NCBI GenBank assembly: GCA_964346175.1
Contig: CAYFTG010000005.1
Span: 1 to 64,000 of the forward strand
DNA from: DTU032 sp964346175
GTDB lineage: Bacteria; Bacillota; Clostridia; Saccharofermentanales; DTU023
Length of the DNA: 64,000 bases
Reading direction: 5' to 3'
Shown here: one piece after another, positions 25,011-34,022 of the stretch
Numbering within the stretch: position 1 is the first letter of the stretch
Layout of the letters: every line of letters begins with the position of its first letter
Notes under the pieces: generated by a model
What the model was told of the DNA's origin: nothing
Database searches by the model: none
Seen by the model: the letters and a program-made list of their open reading frames with translations, nothing else
Position numbers and translations under genes: made by a program

Positions 25011-27365
25011 GTGCAATCTAATCAAACTGATCCTTTAATAAATCAAAATACGGCGTCCGCTGCTACCGATGAAGCCTTATTGGCTAAACTCAATCCGGAG
25101 CAGCGGCGCGCTGTCCTAACAAGTGAAGGTCCGCTTCTAGTTCTGGCCGGAGCGGGTTCAGGCAAGACACGCGTTATTACGAGGCGTGTGGCTTGGCTCG
25201 TGCAGCATAAGGGTGTGCATCCTGCGCAGATTTTGGCCATCACCTTTACTAACAAAGCAGCTAATGAGATGAAGGAGCGTATTGCTTCTTTGATCGGCAT
25301 TAAGGCGCGTGGAGCATGGATCGGAACCTTCCACTCCATGATGTTGCGCATTTTGCGCCGTCACGCTGAATTTCTCGGCTATCGACCGCAGTTCGCGATC
25401 TTCGATACAAGTGATCAAGAGCGAGTGATGCGTGATGTTTTGGAAGAGTTGAACATTTCCAAACGGACCCTAACACCTCGAGAAGCTTTGAATCGAGTTG
25501 GTGGTTTCAAGAATAAAGGAATGAAACCCTCTGATGTGCGGAAAAACCATTCTTCTTATTTGGCTGCGGATCTGGCTGAGATCTACGAAAAATATCAAAA
25601 GGCTTTGTTCGAACGTAATGCGATGGATTTCGACGATATCCTCTTGCAGACACTGGAGCTTTTCGCTCAGCAGAAACATATTCTGTCTCAGTATCAGCAT
25701 CAATTTCGCTATATCTTAGTAGACGAATATCAGGATACTAATAGAGTGCAGTACGATCTCGTATTGCTCTTGGCTGCGCAGCACAAGAACCTCTGCGTGG
25801 TCGGAGATGATGACCAATCGATCTATTCCTTCCGCGGAGCCGATGTGCAAAACATTCTCGATTTTGAAAAAGATTTTCCCGACGCCACGATTATTCGCTT
25901 GGAGCAAAATTATCGCTCTACCTCAGTGATCTTGGCTGCGGCCAATAATATTATTCAGGAAAACACCGAGCGTAAGCATAAGCGCTTGTGGACTGCCATC
26001 GATGGCGGCGCACCTATCATGGTCTACAGCGCCGACGATCATTTCGACGAAGCTCGCTTTGTCGCCCGCGACATCGCCAGAAGACTCGAAGCTGATGACA
26101 CACCTAAAGAGCAGTCGTTTGCGATTCTATACAGGATGAACGCCTTGTCCAGAAATATTGAATATGCTTTGCGCGAAAGTCAGATCAATTACCACATTTA
26201 CGGCGGCACCCGCTTCTACGATAGACGCGAAATCAAGGATGTAACGGCCTATTTAAGACTAATCATGACGCCGGAAGACGACGTGGCCTTCCGCCGAGCG
26301 ATACAGGTGCCGCGACGCGGCATCGGCGAAGTTACCATCGAACGCATTAATGCACTGGCCGGAGAACACGGCGTCAGCATGTTGGAAATTTCCCGTAACG
26401 CTTCTGCCTACGAGGATTTATCGCGGGCAGCAGGTCGCGTTGCCGGATTTGCACAGTTGATCGATACTCTCAGAGCAAAACTGGAAGAGGCTGACGAGAA
26501 TATGACTCTGGCCGATTTCATTAATTTAGTAGAGAATCGTTCCGGTATGATTGCTGCCTTGAGGGAAGAAGCTGAGCGCGGCAATGCAGAGGCACCTTCT
26601 CGCCTGGAAAACCTGCAGGAACTCTTGTCTGACGCTTTGGAGTTTGAAGCCAATCTCTTGCGTGAAGACGAGGAGGGAGTTTTCTTTGATCCCTTCTACG
26701 AGGAAGAAGATTTAGAACTTACTCCATTGACAGTTTTGCAAAGTTTCCTTGAGCGTACGGCTTTATATACGGATCAAGATACTGAAGAAGAGGAACCGCA
26801 AGTCAGCTTAATGACCATACACAGCGCCAAGGGTCTTGAATTCGACGTGGTCTACTTGATCGGCGCGGAGGAGAACATCTTTCCCAGTTCGCGCTGTTTC
26901 GAAAGCCCGGAGGGTCTGGAAGAAGAGCGCCGTCTTGCTTATGTAGCTGTCACGCGAGCAAAGAAAGAGCTGCTGATGACAACAGCAAGTAACCGGCTGC
27001 TTTTTGGTTCGACACAATACAATATGCCGTCTCGCTTTATCGAATCGATTCCGGAGGATCTGATTCAGAGGCGTGGTACAGCTGCGCAAAAACGTGACTA
27101 TGCTTCCGTCTCCAAGCGCAGTGAGCGCAATTTGTTTGCCTCTATTGTGGGTCAAAAGGCAGAGCGCATTGAGCAAAGCAGCGAGAAAAGCGGTGGCTTA
27201 GACCCGCAGGATCTGGCGATTGGTGATAAAATTAGGCATGCCAGCTTTGGTCTGGGCGAGATACGCAAGATCACGACTGTTGGCAAAGATGCCATTCTGA
27301 CGATCGATTTCGATGGTGTTGTGAAGAGATTTATGGCGAGCCAGTCTTTCCTGACGAAAGAATAG
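25011..27365 (+). CDS. pcrA: ATP-dependent DNA helicase PcrA (UvrD/Rep family)
   Basis: 784 residues. SF1 helicase motifs in order: LNPEQRRAVL (Q motif), GAGSGKT (Walker A), VDEYQDTN (motif II), VGDDDQSIYSFRGAD (III), LEQNYRS (IV), TIHSAKGLEFD (V), and LAYVAVTRAKKELLM (VI). The C-terminal module (GDKIRHASFGLGEIRKI) is the PcrA RNA-polymerase-interaction domain. It unwinds DNA in repair and rolling-circle replication and removes RecA or stalled polymerase. The start is GTG at 25011, immediately after the hpf stop. Confidence 0.96.
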   Translation: MQSNQTDPLINQNTASAATDEALLAKLNPEQRRAVLTSEGPLLVLAGAGSGKTRVITRRVAWLVQHKGVHPAQILAITFTNKAANEMKERIASLIGIKARGAWIGTFHSMMLRILRRHAEFLGYRPQFAIFDTSDQERVMRDVLEELNISKRTLTPREALNRVGGFKNKGMKPSDVRKNHSSYLAADLAEIYEKYQKALFERNAMDFDDILLQTLELFAQQKHILSQYQHQFRYILVDEYQDTNRVQYDLVLLLAAQHKNLCVVGDDDQSIYSFRGADVQNILDFEKDFPDATIIRLEQNYRSTSVILAAANNIIQENTERKHKRLWTAIDGGAPIMVYSADDHFDEARFVARDIARRLEADDTPKEQSFAILYRMNALSRNIEYALRESQINYHIYGGTRFYDRREIKDVTAYLRLIMTPEDDVAFRRAIQVPRRGIGEVTIERINALAGEHGVSMLEISRNASAYEDLSRAAGRVAGFAQLIDTLRAKLEEADENMTLADFINLVENRSGMIAALREEAERGNAEAPSRLENLQELLSDALEFEANLLREDEEGVFFDPFYEEEDLELTPLTVLQSFLERTALYTDQDTEEEEPQVSLMTIHSAKGLEFDVVYLIGAEENIFPSSRCFESPEGLEEERRLAYVAVTRAKKELLMTTASNRLLFGSTQYNMPSRFIESIPEDLIQRRGTAAQKRDYASVSKRSERNLFASIVGQKAERIEQSSEKSGGLDPQDLAIGDKIRHASFGLGEIRKITTVGKDAILTIDFDGVVKRFMASQSFLTKE

Positions 27366-27378
27366 AGAAGAGAAACAC

Positions 27379-28545
27379 ATGAGTGAAAGACAAGAAACTT
27401 TTTTCGACAGCAAGCCCCGTGCGAAAACGATCCGTGAGATCAAAGAAGAGCGCGAGAAAGAGAATTTATCTCCTTTCGCTCAGCTGTCGGCCGAAAGCCG
27501 AGGCCGCCTAAAGCCCGAAGAACAATGTACGGTGCGTACGATCTATGAACGTGACGTGGGGCGCATCATTTATTCTTTGCCCTTCCGCCGACTTCGGCAC
27601 AAAACACAGGTCTTTTTCAACCCGCAAAACGATCATGTCTGCACACGCATGGAGCATGTGCTCTATGTTAGTTATCTAGCTGAAGTGATTGGTAGTGCTC
27701 TGAATCTGAACACTCCCTTGATCCGAGCAATTGCTATGGGCCATGATCTAGGACACGCACCCTTTGGCCATTCCGGCGAGCGCGTACTGAATGAATTGAT
27801 CCAACAGTACGGTGGCGAGTTCACATTCCAGCATGAGCTGCATAGTCTGCGAGTGGTAGATCTTTTGGCAGATAATAAAGAAAAAGCCGGCCTCAATCTC
27901 AGTTTCGAAGTTCGCGACGGTATCGTCTCTCATTGTGGTGAAGAGTACGGTGAGTATATCTTGCGTCCGGATCGTGAAAAAACTGAAGAGGACCTTCTGC
28001 AAACAAAGGCAGGGAAGACCATGCCCGCTACATTAGAAGCCTGTGTGGTTCGCCTCTGTGATCGCATAGCATACGTGGGACGGGACATTGAAGATGCGGA
28101 GCGTTCGAACCTTCTGTCTTTTGCTGAGTTGCCGCAAGATCTGCGAGCAAGCTTGGGCGAAAATAATAGCGATATTGTTAATACCTTGGTACAGGACGTA
28201 ATTATCAATAGTGGCGATACGGACGCCGTCTGTCTGTCGCCTGAGCTGGGCGCAGCACTCAAAAAACTGACCGAAATTAACGTAACCCGTATTTACAATT
28301 CGACTAAAGTACGTCGCTTTGAACGTGAAGCGGAGAATATTATCGAAGGTCTTTTCGAGCACTTTCTAAAGCTGACACGAACGATGCCGCAAGATCGCTA
28401 CGACGAGAATAGCCAGAAGTTCTTTGAGTTTTACAGTCAGCATAAAGAGTTTTATGCTTCTCCTGTACGCAAGATAGTGGATTATATTGCCGGCATGACG
28501 GATTCATATGCTCGGCGGGTCTTTTCGGCAATTTATCAATTATAG
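27379..28545 (+). CDS. dgt: Deoxyguanosinetriphosphate triphosphohydrolase (dGTPase-like)
   Basis: 388 residues, HD-superfamily. Metal ligands are in RMEHVLYVSYLA and MGHDLGHAPFGHSGE, preceded by FRRLRHKTQVFF, a standard dGTPase signature; RLCDRIAYVGRDIED carries the last Asp. It hydrolyses dNTPs to nucleosides and triphosphate and tunes the dNTP pool. ATG 27379 is 13 bases after pcrA and 12 bases before the YfbR-like gene, so the three are co-transcribed. Confidence 0.94.
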   Translation: MSERQETFFDSKPRAKTIREIKEEREKENLSPFAQLSAESRGRLKPEEQCTVRTIYERDVGRIIYSLPFRRLRHKTQVFFNPQNDHVCTRMEHVLYVSYLAEVIGSALNLNTPLIRAIAMGHDLGHAPFGHSGERVLNELIQQYGGEFTFQHELHSLRVVDLLADNKEKAGLNLSFEVRDGIVSHCGEEYGEYILRPDREKTEEDLLQTKAGKTMPATLEACVVRLCDRIAYVGRDIEDAERSNLLSFAELPQDLRASLGENNSDIVNTLVQDVIINSGDTDAVCLSPELGAALKKLTEINVTRIYNSTKVRRFEREAENIIEGLFEHFLKLTRTMPQDRYDENSQKFFEFYSQHKEFYASPVRKIVDYIAGMTDSYARRVFSAIYQL

Positions 28546-28557
28546 GGGGAAGGTGCA

Positions 28558-29160
28558 ATGTCTACTGTTTTTTTTGCAATGATGCATCGCCTGAAATATA
28601 TTCAGCGCTGGGGCTTGATGCGCAATACGGAAGCGGAGAATGTTCAGGAACATTCGCATGAAGTTGCTATCATCGCTCATGCTCTGGCCATTTTGCGCCA
28701 GAACAAATTTTCCGAGGGTAGAATCTGCCCTGACCCGGACTATGTGGCCACCTTGGCTCTCTATCATGACGCATCTGAGATTATTACCGGCGATTTGCCT
28801 TCTCCCATCAAATATCATAATGACCCGCTGCGCGAGAGTTACAAAGCGATTGAAGAAGAAGCAGCTCAAAGACTTTTGCGTATGTTACCCGAAGAGTTAC
28901 AGCCTCTTTACGAAAAGTATCTGACTCCTCCTGACGACGAGGTGACCCGCGAAGCGTTAATTCTGATTAAAGCTGCCGATCGCTTTTCCGCTTGTATCAA
29001 ATGCTTAGACGAATTCAAGGTGGGCAACAAGGAGTTTGCACACGCTTACATGGACATTAAGCAGCGTTTGCTAGATTTGGACTTACCGGAGGTCAGCTGG
29101 TTTGCTGACAATGCTCTGGAGGCTTATTCTGCTTCCTTGGATGAATTAAGCGCCCTTTAG
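28558..29160 (+). CDS. YfbR-like 5'-deoxynucleotidase (HD domain)
   Basis: 200 residues. HD motifs NVQEHSHEVAIIAHAL and LALYHDASEIITGDLPSPIK match E. coli YfbR, which removes phosphate from deoxynucleoside 5'-monophosphates. The segment SYKAIEEEAAQRLLRMLPEE is also conserved in the family. Placed after dgt, it would act on the same nucleotide pool. ATG 28558 has GGGGGAAGG upstream. The 233 bases after it hold the promoter for the next operon. Confidence 0.9.
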   Translation: MSTVFFAMMHRLKYIQRWGLMRNTEAENVQEHSHEVAIIAHALAILRQNKFSEGRICPDPDYVATLALYHDASEIITGDLPSPIKYHNDPLRESYKAIEEEAAQRLLRMLPEELQPLYEKYLTPPDDEVTREALILIKAADRFSACIKCLDEFKVGNKEFAHAYMDIKQRLLDLDLPEVSWFADNALEAYSASLDELSAL

Positions 29161-29202
29161 TTTTCAAATATTACCTTCACGTGACAGCAAGGTTAAATTG
29201 AA

Positions 29203-29232
29203 TTGACAATGAACGTGTGAAACCGCTATTCT
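29203..29232 (+). promoter_or_regulatory. Probable promoter of the dockerin/cohesin operon
   Basis: TTGACA (29203-29208), 18-bp spacer, TATTCT (29227-29232), about 160 bases before the TTG start at 29394. Downstream in the leader CAGTTT and AAACTG form a 6-bp inverted repeat around GTGCT. The remainder of the leader shows no recognisable riboswitch. Confidence 0.55.
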
Positions 29233-29393
29233 ACATAGCTTTCAGCAGTTTGTGCTAAACTGAAATTCACGAATATTTCAAATTATTTTTTTAGATAATG
29301 CGTATGCATGAATATGCAAAATACTGTTGAAGCTGTTTCGTTACCGGAGCTAGTTCGTTGGAGTGTTCGTGGATTTGTGGAAGGAGACGGGTT

Positions 29394-31691
29394 TTGAGGT
29401 ATCGCAAAGTCGAAAATTTGCTGAGATTTCGCAATCCGAAACGTCGGGATTCTAGGCTTTTCTATCGCGTTGCAGTCCTGCTTCTTATTCTGTTGCTCTT
29501 AATTTCTCCATTGAGTGGGTTGCTTGTTAATGCTGATGATACAGAGAGCGAATCTGAAACTTCCGCGACCGAAAATGAAACTGAGACAGTAGCTGAAACT
29601 GAAGGCACGATCGAAGAAGGTTCTATTACTGTTCAAACTGCAGAACTAATCATAAATAAGTACGGCAAAATAGGAATTTACGCGACAAATTTGCGTTCAG
29701 GTCCTGGCACTACGTATGACACTATTACAACTCTGCCCGCTCATCGGGAAGTTGAAGTCATTAAACGAGTCAATGGGTCTAATGTTTCCGGCTCCAATTA
29801 CTGGTACTTAATCAAACCCACGAACACAAATCTACAAGGTTATGTAGCGGAGTCCTTACTTGTCATCTCTGATACACCTATAACTGATCCTGATCCTGTT
29901 GATCCGAATACTGACTTTGAGAAATATCTTGACCAGCAGGGTTTCCCGGAATCATACCGACCTGCTTTGAGAACTTTGCATGCCAAATACCCCAGTTGGA
30001 TATTCACAGCTTCCCACCCCATTAATGCAAATGGTACTCCGATGAAGTGGAGTACCGTCATGTCTTATGAAACCGATCTTGGTCGCGCAAATTCTGTTCC
30101 AGCTTCATATCCCGTGGCACAACGCTCCTTTGATAAGGGTGCTTATAACTACAAAACTGATACTTGGAAAGCAGCCGATGCCGGCTTTGTTTACGCTAGT
30201 CCTGAAATAATTGCATATTATTTGGATCCGCGCAATTTCCTCAACGAGCAACAAATTTTTCAATTCGAAAATTTAGGTTACAATTCTCAAGTCCAAACGC
30301 GGGAAGATGTAGCGAATAGTTTAAAGGGCAGTTTTATGGCAGACGGCAAAACTGTGTCCATTGTTGACAGGCAAGGCACTGCGCGGGACATGCTGTATCC
30401 CGATATATTTCTAGAAGCTGCAGAATGGAGTAAAGCCAGCCCGATCTTTTTAGCCAAGCGATCCTTACAGGAGGTCGGTCGAAATGGTTCTGATGCGGTT
30501 AGCGGAACTGTGAGTGGGTACGAAGGTATTTATAATTATTACAATATTGGTTCATACTCGGGTACCAACCCGATTAGAAACGGTTTGCAGTATGCCAAGT
30601 ACGGCTCGGCACGTGAACCGGATAAGCTTACAGCAAATGAGAAAAACCTTTATTTGCTTCCCTGGACTAATCCGTATCTGTCAATAGTTGGCGGAGCCCG
30701 CTGGATTAGTGAAGGCTACATTAATGCCGGTCAAAATACAGCTTATTACCAAAAGTGGAATATTGACTATGCCCACAAATATGGACCTTGGTGGCATCAA
30801 TACATGGGTAATGTCGTCGCTCCAACCTCGGAAGGCAATGCGGTTTATAGCACATATAAGGATCAGGGTTTATTGAATGAAAAGCATGAGTTTATTATCC
30901 CGGTTCTTGCAGAGATGCCTGCCAAAGCTTCGCCTCTTCCGACTGATAATCGCAGTCGCAACAACTGGCTGAAGAGTATCAGTGTATCTTCAGGAGTATT
31001 GAAACCGGCCTTCGATCCCGAAGTTAACAATTATACCGTCACAGTAGCGCAAGGCGTTTCAAACTTTGTCGTAAATGCTTCTGCCTATCACAGTGCGGCC
31101 AAAATTCAAGGCAACGGAACTTATGGTCTGAATTTTGGAGAAAACACCATTCAAGTTCAAGCCACTTCTGAACGCGGTGATGTGCGCAACTACTATATCA
31201 AGGTGACGCGGGAAGGCGACGGTTCGGGTGGAGGCGATGAACGACCGGAAGCGATCTTGACCAGCAGCACCTTGGATGTCGGCTCGGCTTATGTTTCTAA
31301 TGCTGCGCCGGAGCAGAATAAGAATACTGTTGAATATTTAAGTAGCAACCTGAATGTCCCTGCCGGCTACAAGCTAGTGATTTCAGATTCTAGTGGGAAA
31401 GTTGTGACCTCAGGTCTAGTCGGAACCGGAGCCAAATTATCTCTGCACTATCAGAATGAGAGTAAGTCCATGCGAGATTATTATTTGCTGATATATGGCG
31501 ATGCTTCGGGCGATGGAAGGATTAACTCACATGACTCAATATTTATACGAAGGGCTATATTAGGGCTTTTTGAACCTTCCCAACTAGAAAAACTTGCCAT
31601 GGATGTGACTAGGGACGGACAAATTAACTCACACGATTCTATAGGAGTACGTAGGCACATTCTTGATCTTGAGTCTGTAAAACAAAATTAA
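29394..31691 (+). CDS. Secreted glucosaminidase-like wall hydrolase with SH3, cadherin-like and dockerin domains
   Basis: About 765 residues. A basic N-terminus and hydrophobic export segment (about 18-45) precede an SH3b domain (ATNLRSGPGTTYDTI, about 90-160). The glucosaminidase-like domain (about 178-485) shows YYLDPRNFLNEQQIFQFE, the probable catalytic Glu in LAKRSLQEVGRNGS, then GIYNYYNIGSYSG, GGARWISEGYINAGQNTAYY and WHQYMGNV. A cadherin-like beta-sandwich follows (LKPAFDPEVNNYTVTV), then a C-terminal type I dockerin with two Ca loops (GDASGDGRINSHD and DVTRDGQINSHD). Start is TTG 29394 with AAGGAG 7 bases upstream. It is 20 bases before the cohesin gene. Predicted to cleave peptidoglycan while docked to that cohesin. 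Confidence 0.88.
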   Translation: MRYRKVENLLRFRNPKRRDSRLFYRVAVLLLILLLLISPLSGLLVNADDTESESETSATENETETVAETEGTIEEGSITVQTAELIINKYGKIGIYATNLRSGPGTTYDTITTLPAHREVEVIKRVNGSNVSGSNYWYLIKPTNTNLQGYVAESLLVISDTPITDPDPVDPNTDFEKYLDQQGFPESYRPALRTLHAKYPSWIFTASHPINANGTPMKWSTVMSYETDLGRANSVPASYPVAQRSFDKGAYNYKTDTWKAADAGFVYASPEIIAYYLDPRNFLNEQQIFQFENLGYNSQVQTREDVANSLKGSFMADGKTVSIVDRQGTARDMLYPDIFLEAAEWSKASPIFLAKRSLQEVGRNGSDAVSGTVSGYEGIYNYYNIGSYSGTNPIRNGLQYAKYGSAREPDKLTANEKNLYLLPWTNPYLSIVGGARWISEGYINAGQNTAYYQKWNIDYAHKYGPWWHQYMGNVVAPTSEGNAVYSTYKDQGLLNEKHEFIIPVLAEMPAKASPLPTDNRSRNNWLKSISVSSGVLKPAFDPEVNNYTVTVAQGVSNFVVNASAYHSAAKIQGNGTYGLNFGENTIQVQATSERGDVRNYYIKVTREGDGSGGGDERPEAILTSSTLDVGSAYVSNAAPEQNKNTVEYLSSNLNVPAGYKLVISDSSGKVVTSGLVGTGAKLSLHYQNESKSMRDYYLLIYGDASGDGRINSHDSIFIRRAILGLFEPSQLEKLAMDVTRDGQINSHDSIGVRRHILDLESVKQN

Positions 31692-31711
31692 TTATTTTAA
31701 AGAGGCAAAAT

Positions 31712-33511
31712 ATGAAAAAAATATCTACTATTCAAATCTCTTTCATTCTTATATTGTCAATTGTACTGACCTTGTTTTTGTTGCCTGCAACAGTCTCTGC
31801 CTCTGGCTCTGTTTATGTTAATGCTTCAAAAAATGCAATTTATCAAGGAGACAAAATCACTGTAACAGTAGGAGTAAGTCCCTCTTTTAAGATGGATGTT
31901 TTTGATACAACGATTAACTATGATCCTGCAATAATGGAATACTCTGGTAGCGCATCTCCGATTGGAGCTTATATTGAAAAATCCGGCTCTACTTTAAAAG
32001 TTTCTGCTGAAATGCCTCTTGGTGCAGGCACATTCAATGCCGGTGTTGTTGCTACATTGACTTTTACAGCAAAGAGTGCAGGTTCCGCAACATTTTCATC
32101 AAATGGTGGTTCAGGTGGAGTCACAATTGAGGGTGTTTTATACAATTTTGCTGGGAATTCTGTAAATGTTAAAGTTGAAAGTGGTACAGCCCCCACCCCA
32201 GCACCCACCACAACCACAACCAAGCCCAAACAGTCACCTCTGACAACGATAGCTCCTCCCACATCTAAGGAGGAAACAACAACTACCACTGTGACCGAAG
32301 AGACGAGCGAAACGAGTACCGGAACGACTAGACCTTTGAATGCAGTCGATCACAAGGGCCGCAAATTATCCGTCGCCACAGTAGGAGAAGGAGATCTAAC
32401 AATACCGAGTGGTTTTGAAGCAGATGAGAGAGTAATCAACGGCAATAAGTTAGCCGGATATTATTCGGAAGATGAAGGCTTGTTCCTTGCAATCCTTAAA
32501 GGATCTAGTGGAAAAGCCGGTCTTTATTTCTATAACTCAAGCAGCAAGAGCTTCATTCCCTACCTGCGCTTTACTTTAGGTGAAGACCATTACCACGTGA
32601 CTTGGCTTCCTGACGAGCAAATGCCGCACGGAACGGTCCGGACGGATGCAGAGGTCAGGGGTGTGAGCTTACCGCTCATTGAGTTTAATTCCGCTGAGTA
32701 TATCTCCCTAGATGAGTACATTCGAGTATATCAAGAACGACTAGTTGAAGCTGAAGGAGTGCTCAATAATGCTAACGACTCTTCGTCATACACTGTAGGT
32801 ACGATCGACACTGAAGTGGAAAAAAAGAATACAGGTATCTATCTGCTCGCACTGGAAGGCAAAGACAAAAAGCTAGAAAGATTTTTCTATAGTCAAAGTC
32901 TGGATCAGCTGCTACACTACGATTTGCTGCTCGTGCCGGCCTTTGGTACTTTCTTGGATGATGATTTTGAGCAATTAGTCGGAGAGGATCTTGAGGTGTC
33001 TGCAGATCAGACTGAAGCGCCAACAGAAACGAGCGCTCCAGCCAGCGAGACCTTGCCCTCTACTGAGAGAGTCGGCGGAATCGTTTTATTCGGCAGGAGT
33101 TTTGAACTGTGGCAGATCGCAGCAGTTGCAGGCGGAGTTTTACTGCTAATAATATTGATTGTCGCAATTATTATTCTCAGATCTCGACCTAGGGATCGCT
33201 CTGAGTATCCTTTCGCAAATGTTCAAAATAATTTCGATCATAGTTTTGAGGATAATCAGTTCGAGGATAATCAGTATGAGGATAGTCCCGCCGAAAGCAA
33301 TTATTTAGACACGGAAAACTTCCGACCGATCAGCTATACTTATCCGGAAGACTTCCCCGAGGTCAAAGATATTTCTGATATGGGGGCTGAGGAGAGTCTG
33401 GAGTACAGTGAAGATGCTTTTGTGGAAGAGAACGACGTGAGAAGAGCAGACTTTGACACTCAGAGTTCAATTTGGTCCGATCAAAGAAATGAGGACGAGG
33501 AGGAGATCTAA
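31712..33511 (+). CDS. Membrane-anchored single-cohesin protein
   Basis: 599 residues. A signal peptide (about 1-29) leads to one cohesin domain (about 30-150; GDKITVTVGVSPSFKMDVFD, INYDPAIMEYSGSAS, GVVATLTFTAKSAGSATFS). A Thr/Pro-rich linker follows (about 155-210), then an uncharacterised extracellular region (about 210-430), a second Ser/Thr/Pro linker, one transmembrane helix (about 466-490, IAAVAGGVLLLIILIVAIII) and an acidic cytoplasmic tail with short EDNQ repeats. There is no S-layer module, carbohydrate-binding module or LPxTG. Cohesins bind dockerins; the only dockerin in the window is on the adjacent wall hydrolase. ATG 31712 has AAAGAGG upstream. Confidence 0.85.
   Translation: MKKISTIQISFILILSIVLTLFLLPATVSASGSVYVNASKNAIYQGDKITVTVGVSPSFKMDVFDTTINYDPAIMEYSGSASPIGAYIEKSGSTLKVSAEMPLGAGTFNAGVVATLTFTAKSAGSATFSSNGGSGGVTIEGVLYNFAGNSVNVKVESGTAPTPAPTTTTTKPKQSPLTTIAPPTSKEETTTTTVTEETSETSTGTTRPLNAVDHKGRKLSVATVGEGDLTIPSGFEADERVINGNKLAGYYSEDEGLFLAILKGSSGKAGLYFYNSSSKSFIPYLRFTLGEDHYHVTWLPDEQMPHGTVRTDAEVRGVSLPLIEFNSAEYISLDEYIRVYQERLVEAEGVLNNANDSSSYTVGTIDTEVEKKNTGIYLLALEGKDKKLERFFYSQSLDQLLHYDLLLVPAFGTFLDDDFEQLVGEDLEVSADQTEAPTETSAPASETLPSTERVGGIVLFGRSFELWQIAAVAGGVLLLIILIVAIIILRSRPRDRSEYPFANVQNNFDHSFEDNQFEDNQYEDSPAESNYLDTENFRPISYTYPEDFPEVKDISDMGAEESLEYSEDAFVEENDVRRADFDTQSSIWSDQRNEDEEEI
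33245..33286 (+). repeat. 15-bp tandem repeat in the cohesin protein tail
   Basis: Two full copies and one partial copy of a 15-base unit (TTTGAGGATAATCAG, TTCGAGGATAATCAG, TATGAGGATAGT) encode the FEDNQ-FEDNQ-YED tail repeat. In-frame, so copy number could vary without breaking the gene. Confidence 0.7.
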
Positions 33512-33516
33512 AATTT

Positions 33517-34008
33517 GTGCTGAAAAGAGCCTGGGCTCGCTTTGCTGAGCTTTTCATAAATACACAATTCTTGCGCTATACCGTATCCGGTGGAATAGTG
33601 ACGCTCGTGGACATGGGTATTTTTTACCTATTTAGCAATATATTTGGCTTATCCAAATGGTATTTCTCCTTGCTCCCTTCTATTGTGCTGTCCATCTTGA
33701 CAGCCTATTTGCTTAACCGGCTCTGGGTCTTCAAGTCTAAACAACCCGTTGTGAGCGAAATTTTTCGATTTTGTGCCGGACGTTTAGTGGTTTCGCTAGT
33801 TTTTCAATACGCAGGTTTTTATTTGTTTTATGACGTGCTAGGATTTAAAGCTGAGATAATTCCAAACTTACCGTGGGCGAAGGCTATAGCCCTATTGTTT
33901 GTGATTGTCGGCAACTATCTTGTGGGCAAGTTTTTCGTTTTTACTGATTGCGGAGTAAGCGATAGCGAGACTCCTGTGAGTATCGATGAAAAAAACAATA
34001 ATTATTAG
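33517..34008 (+). CDS. GtrA-family membrane protein
   Basis: 163 residues with four predicted membrane helices: YTVSGGIVTLVDMGIFYLF, the NRLWVFKS core, RLVVSLVFQYAGFYLFYDVL and AIALLFVIVGNYLVGKFFVF. GtrA proteins are linked to translocation of lipid-linked sugars in cell-surface glycan synthesis. The start is GTG 33517, 5 bases after the cohesin-gene stop, with AGGAGGAG inside that gene's end. Membership of the envelope cluster suggests a role in wall or teichoic-type polymer glycosylation. Confidence 0.88.
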   Translation: MLKRAWARFAELFINTQFLRYTVSGGIVTLVDMGIFYLFSNIFGLSKWYFSLLPSIVLSILTAYLLNRLWVFKSKQPVVSEIFRFCAGRLVVSLVFQYAGFYLFYDVLGFKAEIIPNLPWAKAIALLFVIVGNYLVGKFFVFTDCGVSDSETPVSIDEKNNNY

Positions 34009-34022
34009 GACTCAGATAATTC

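Noticed and set aside
29161..29393. Possible riboswitch or small RNA in the 233-base leader of the dockerin gene
   Set aside because: Apart from the promoter and a 6-bp palindrome I see no conserved riboswitch core or strong hairpin.
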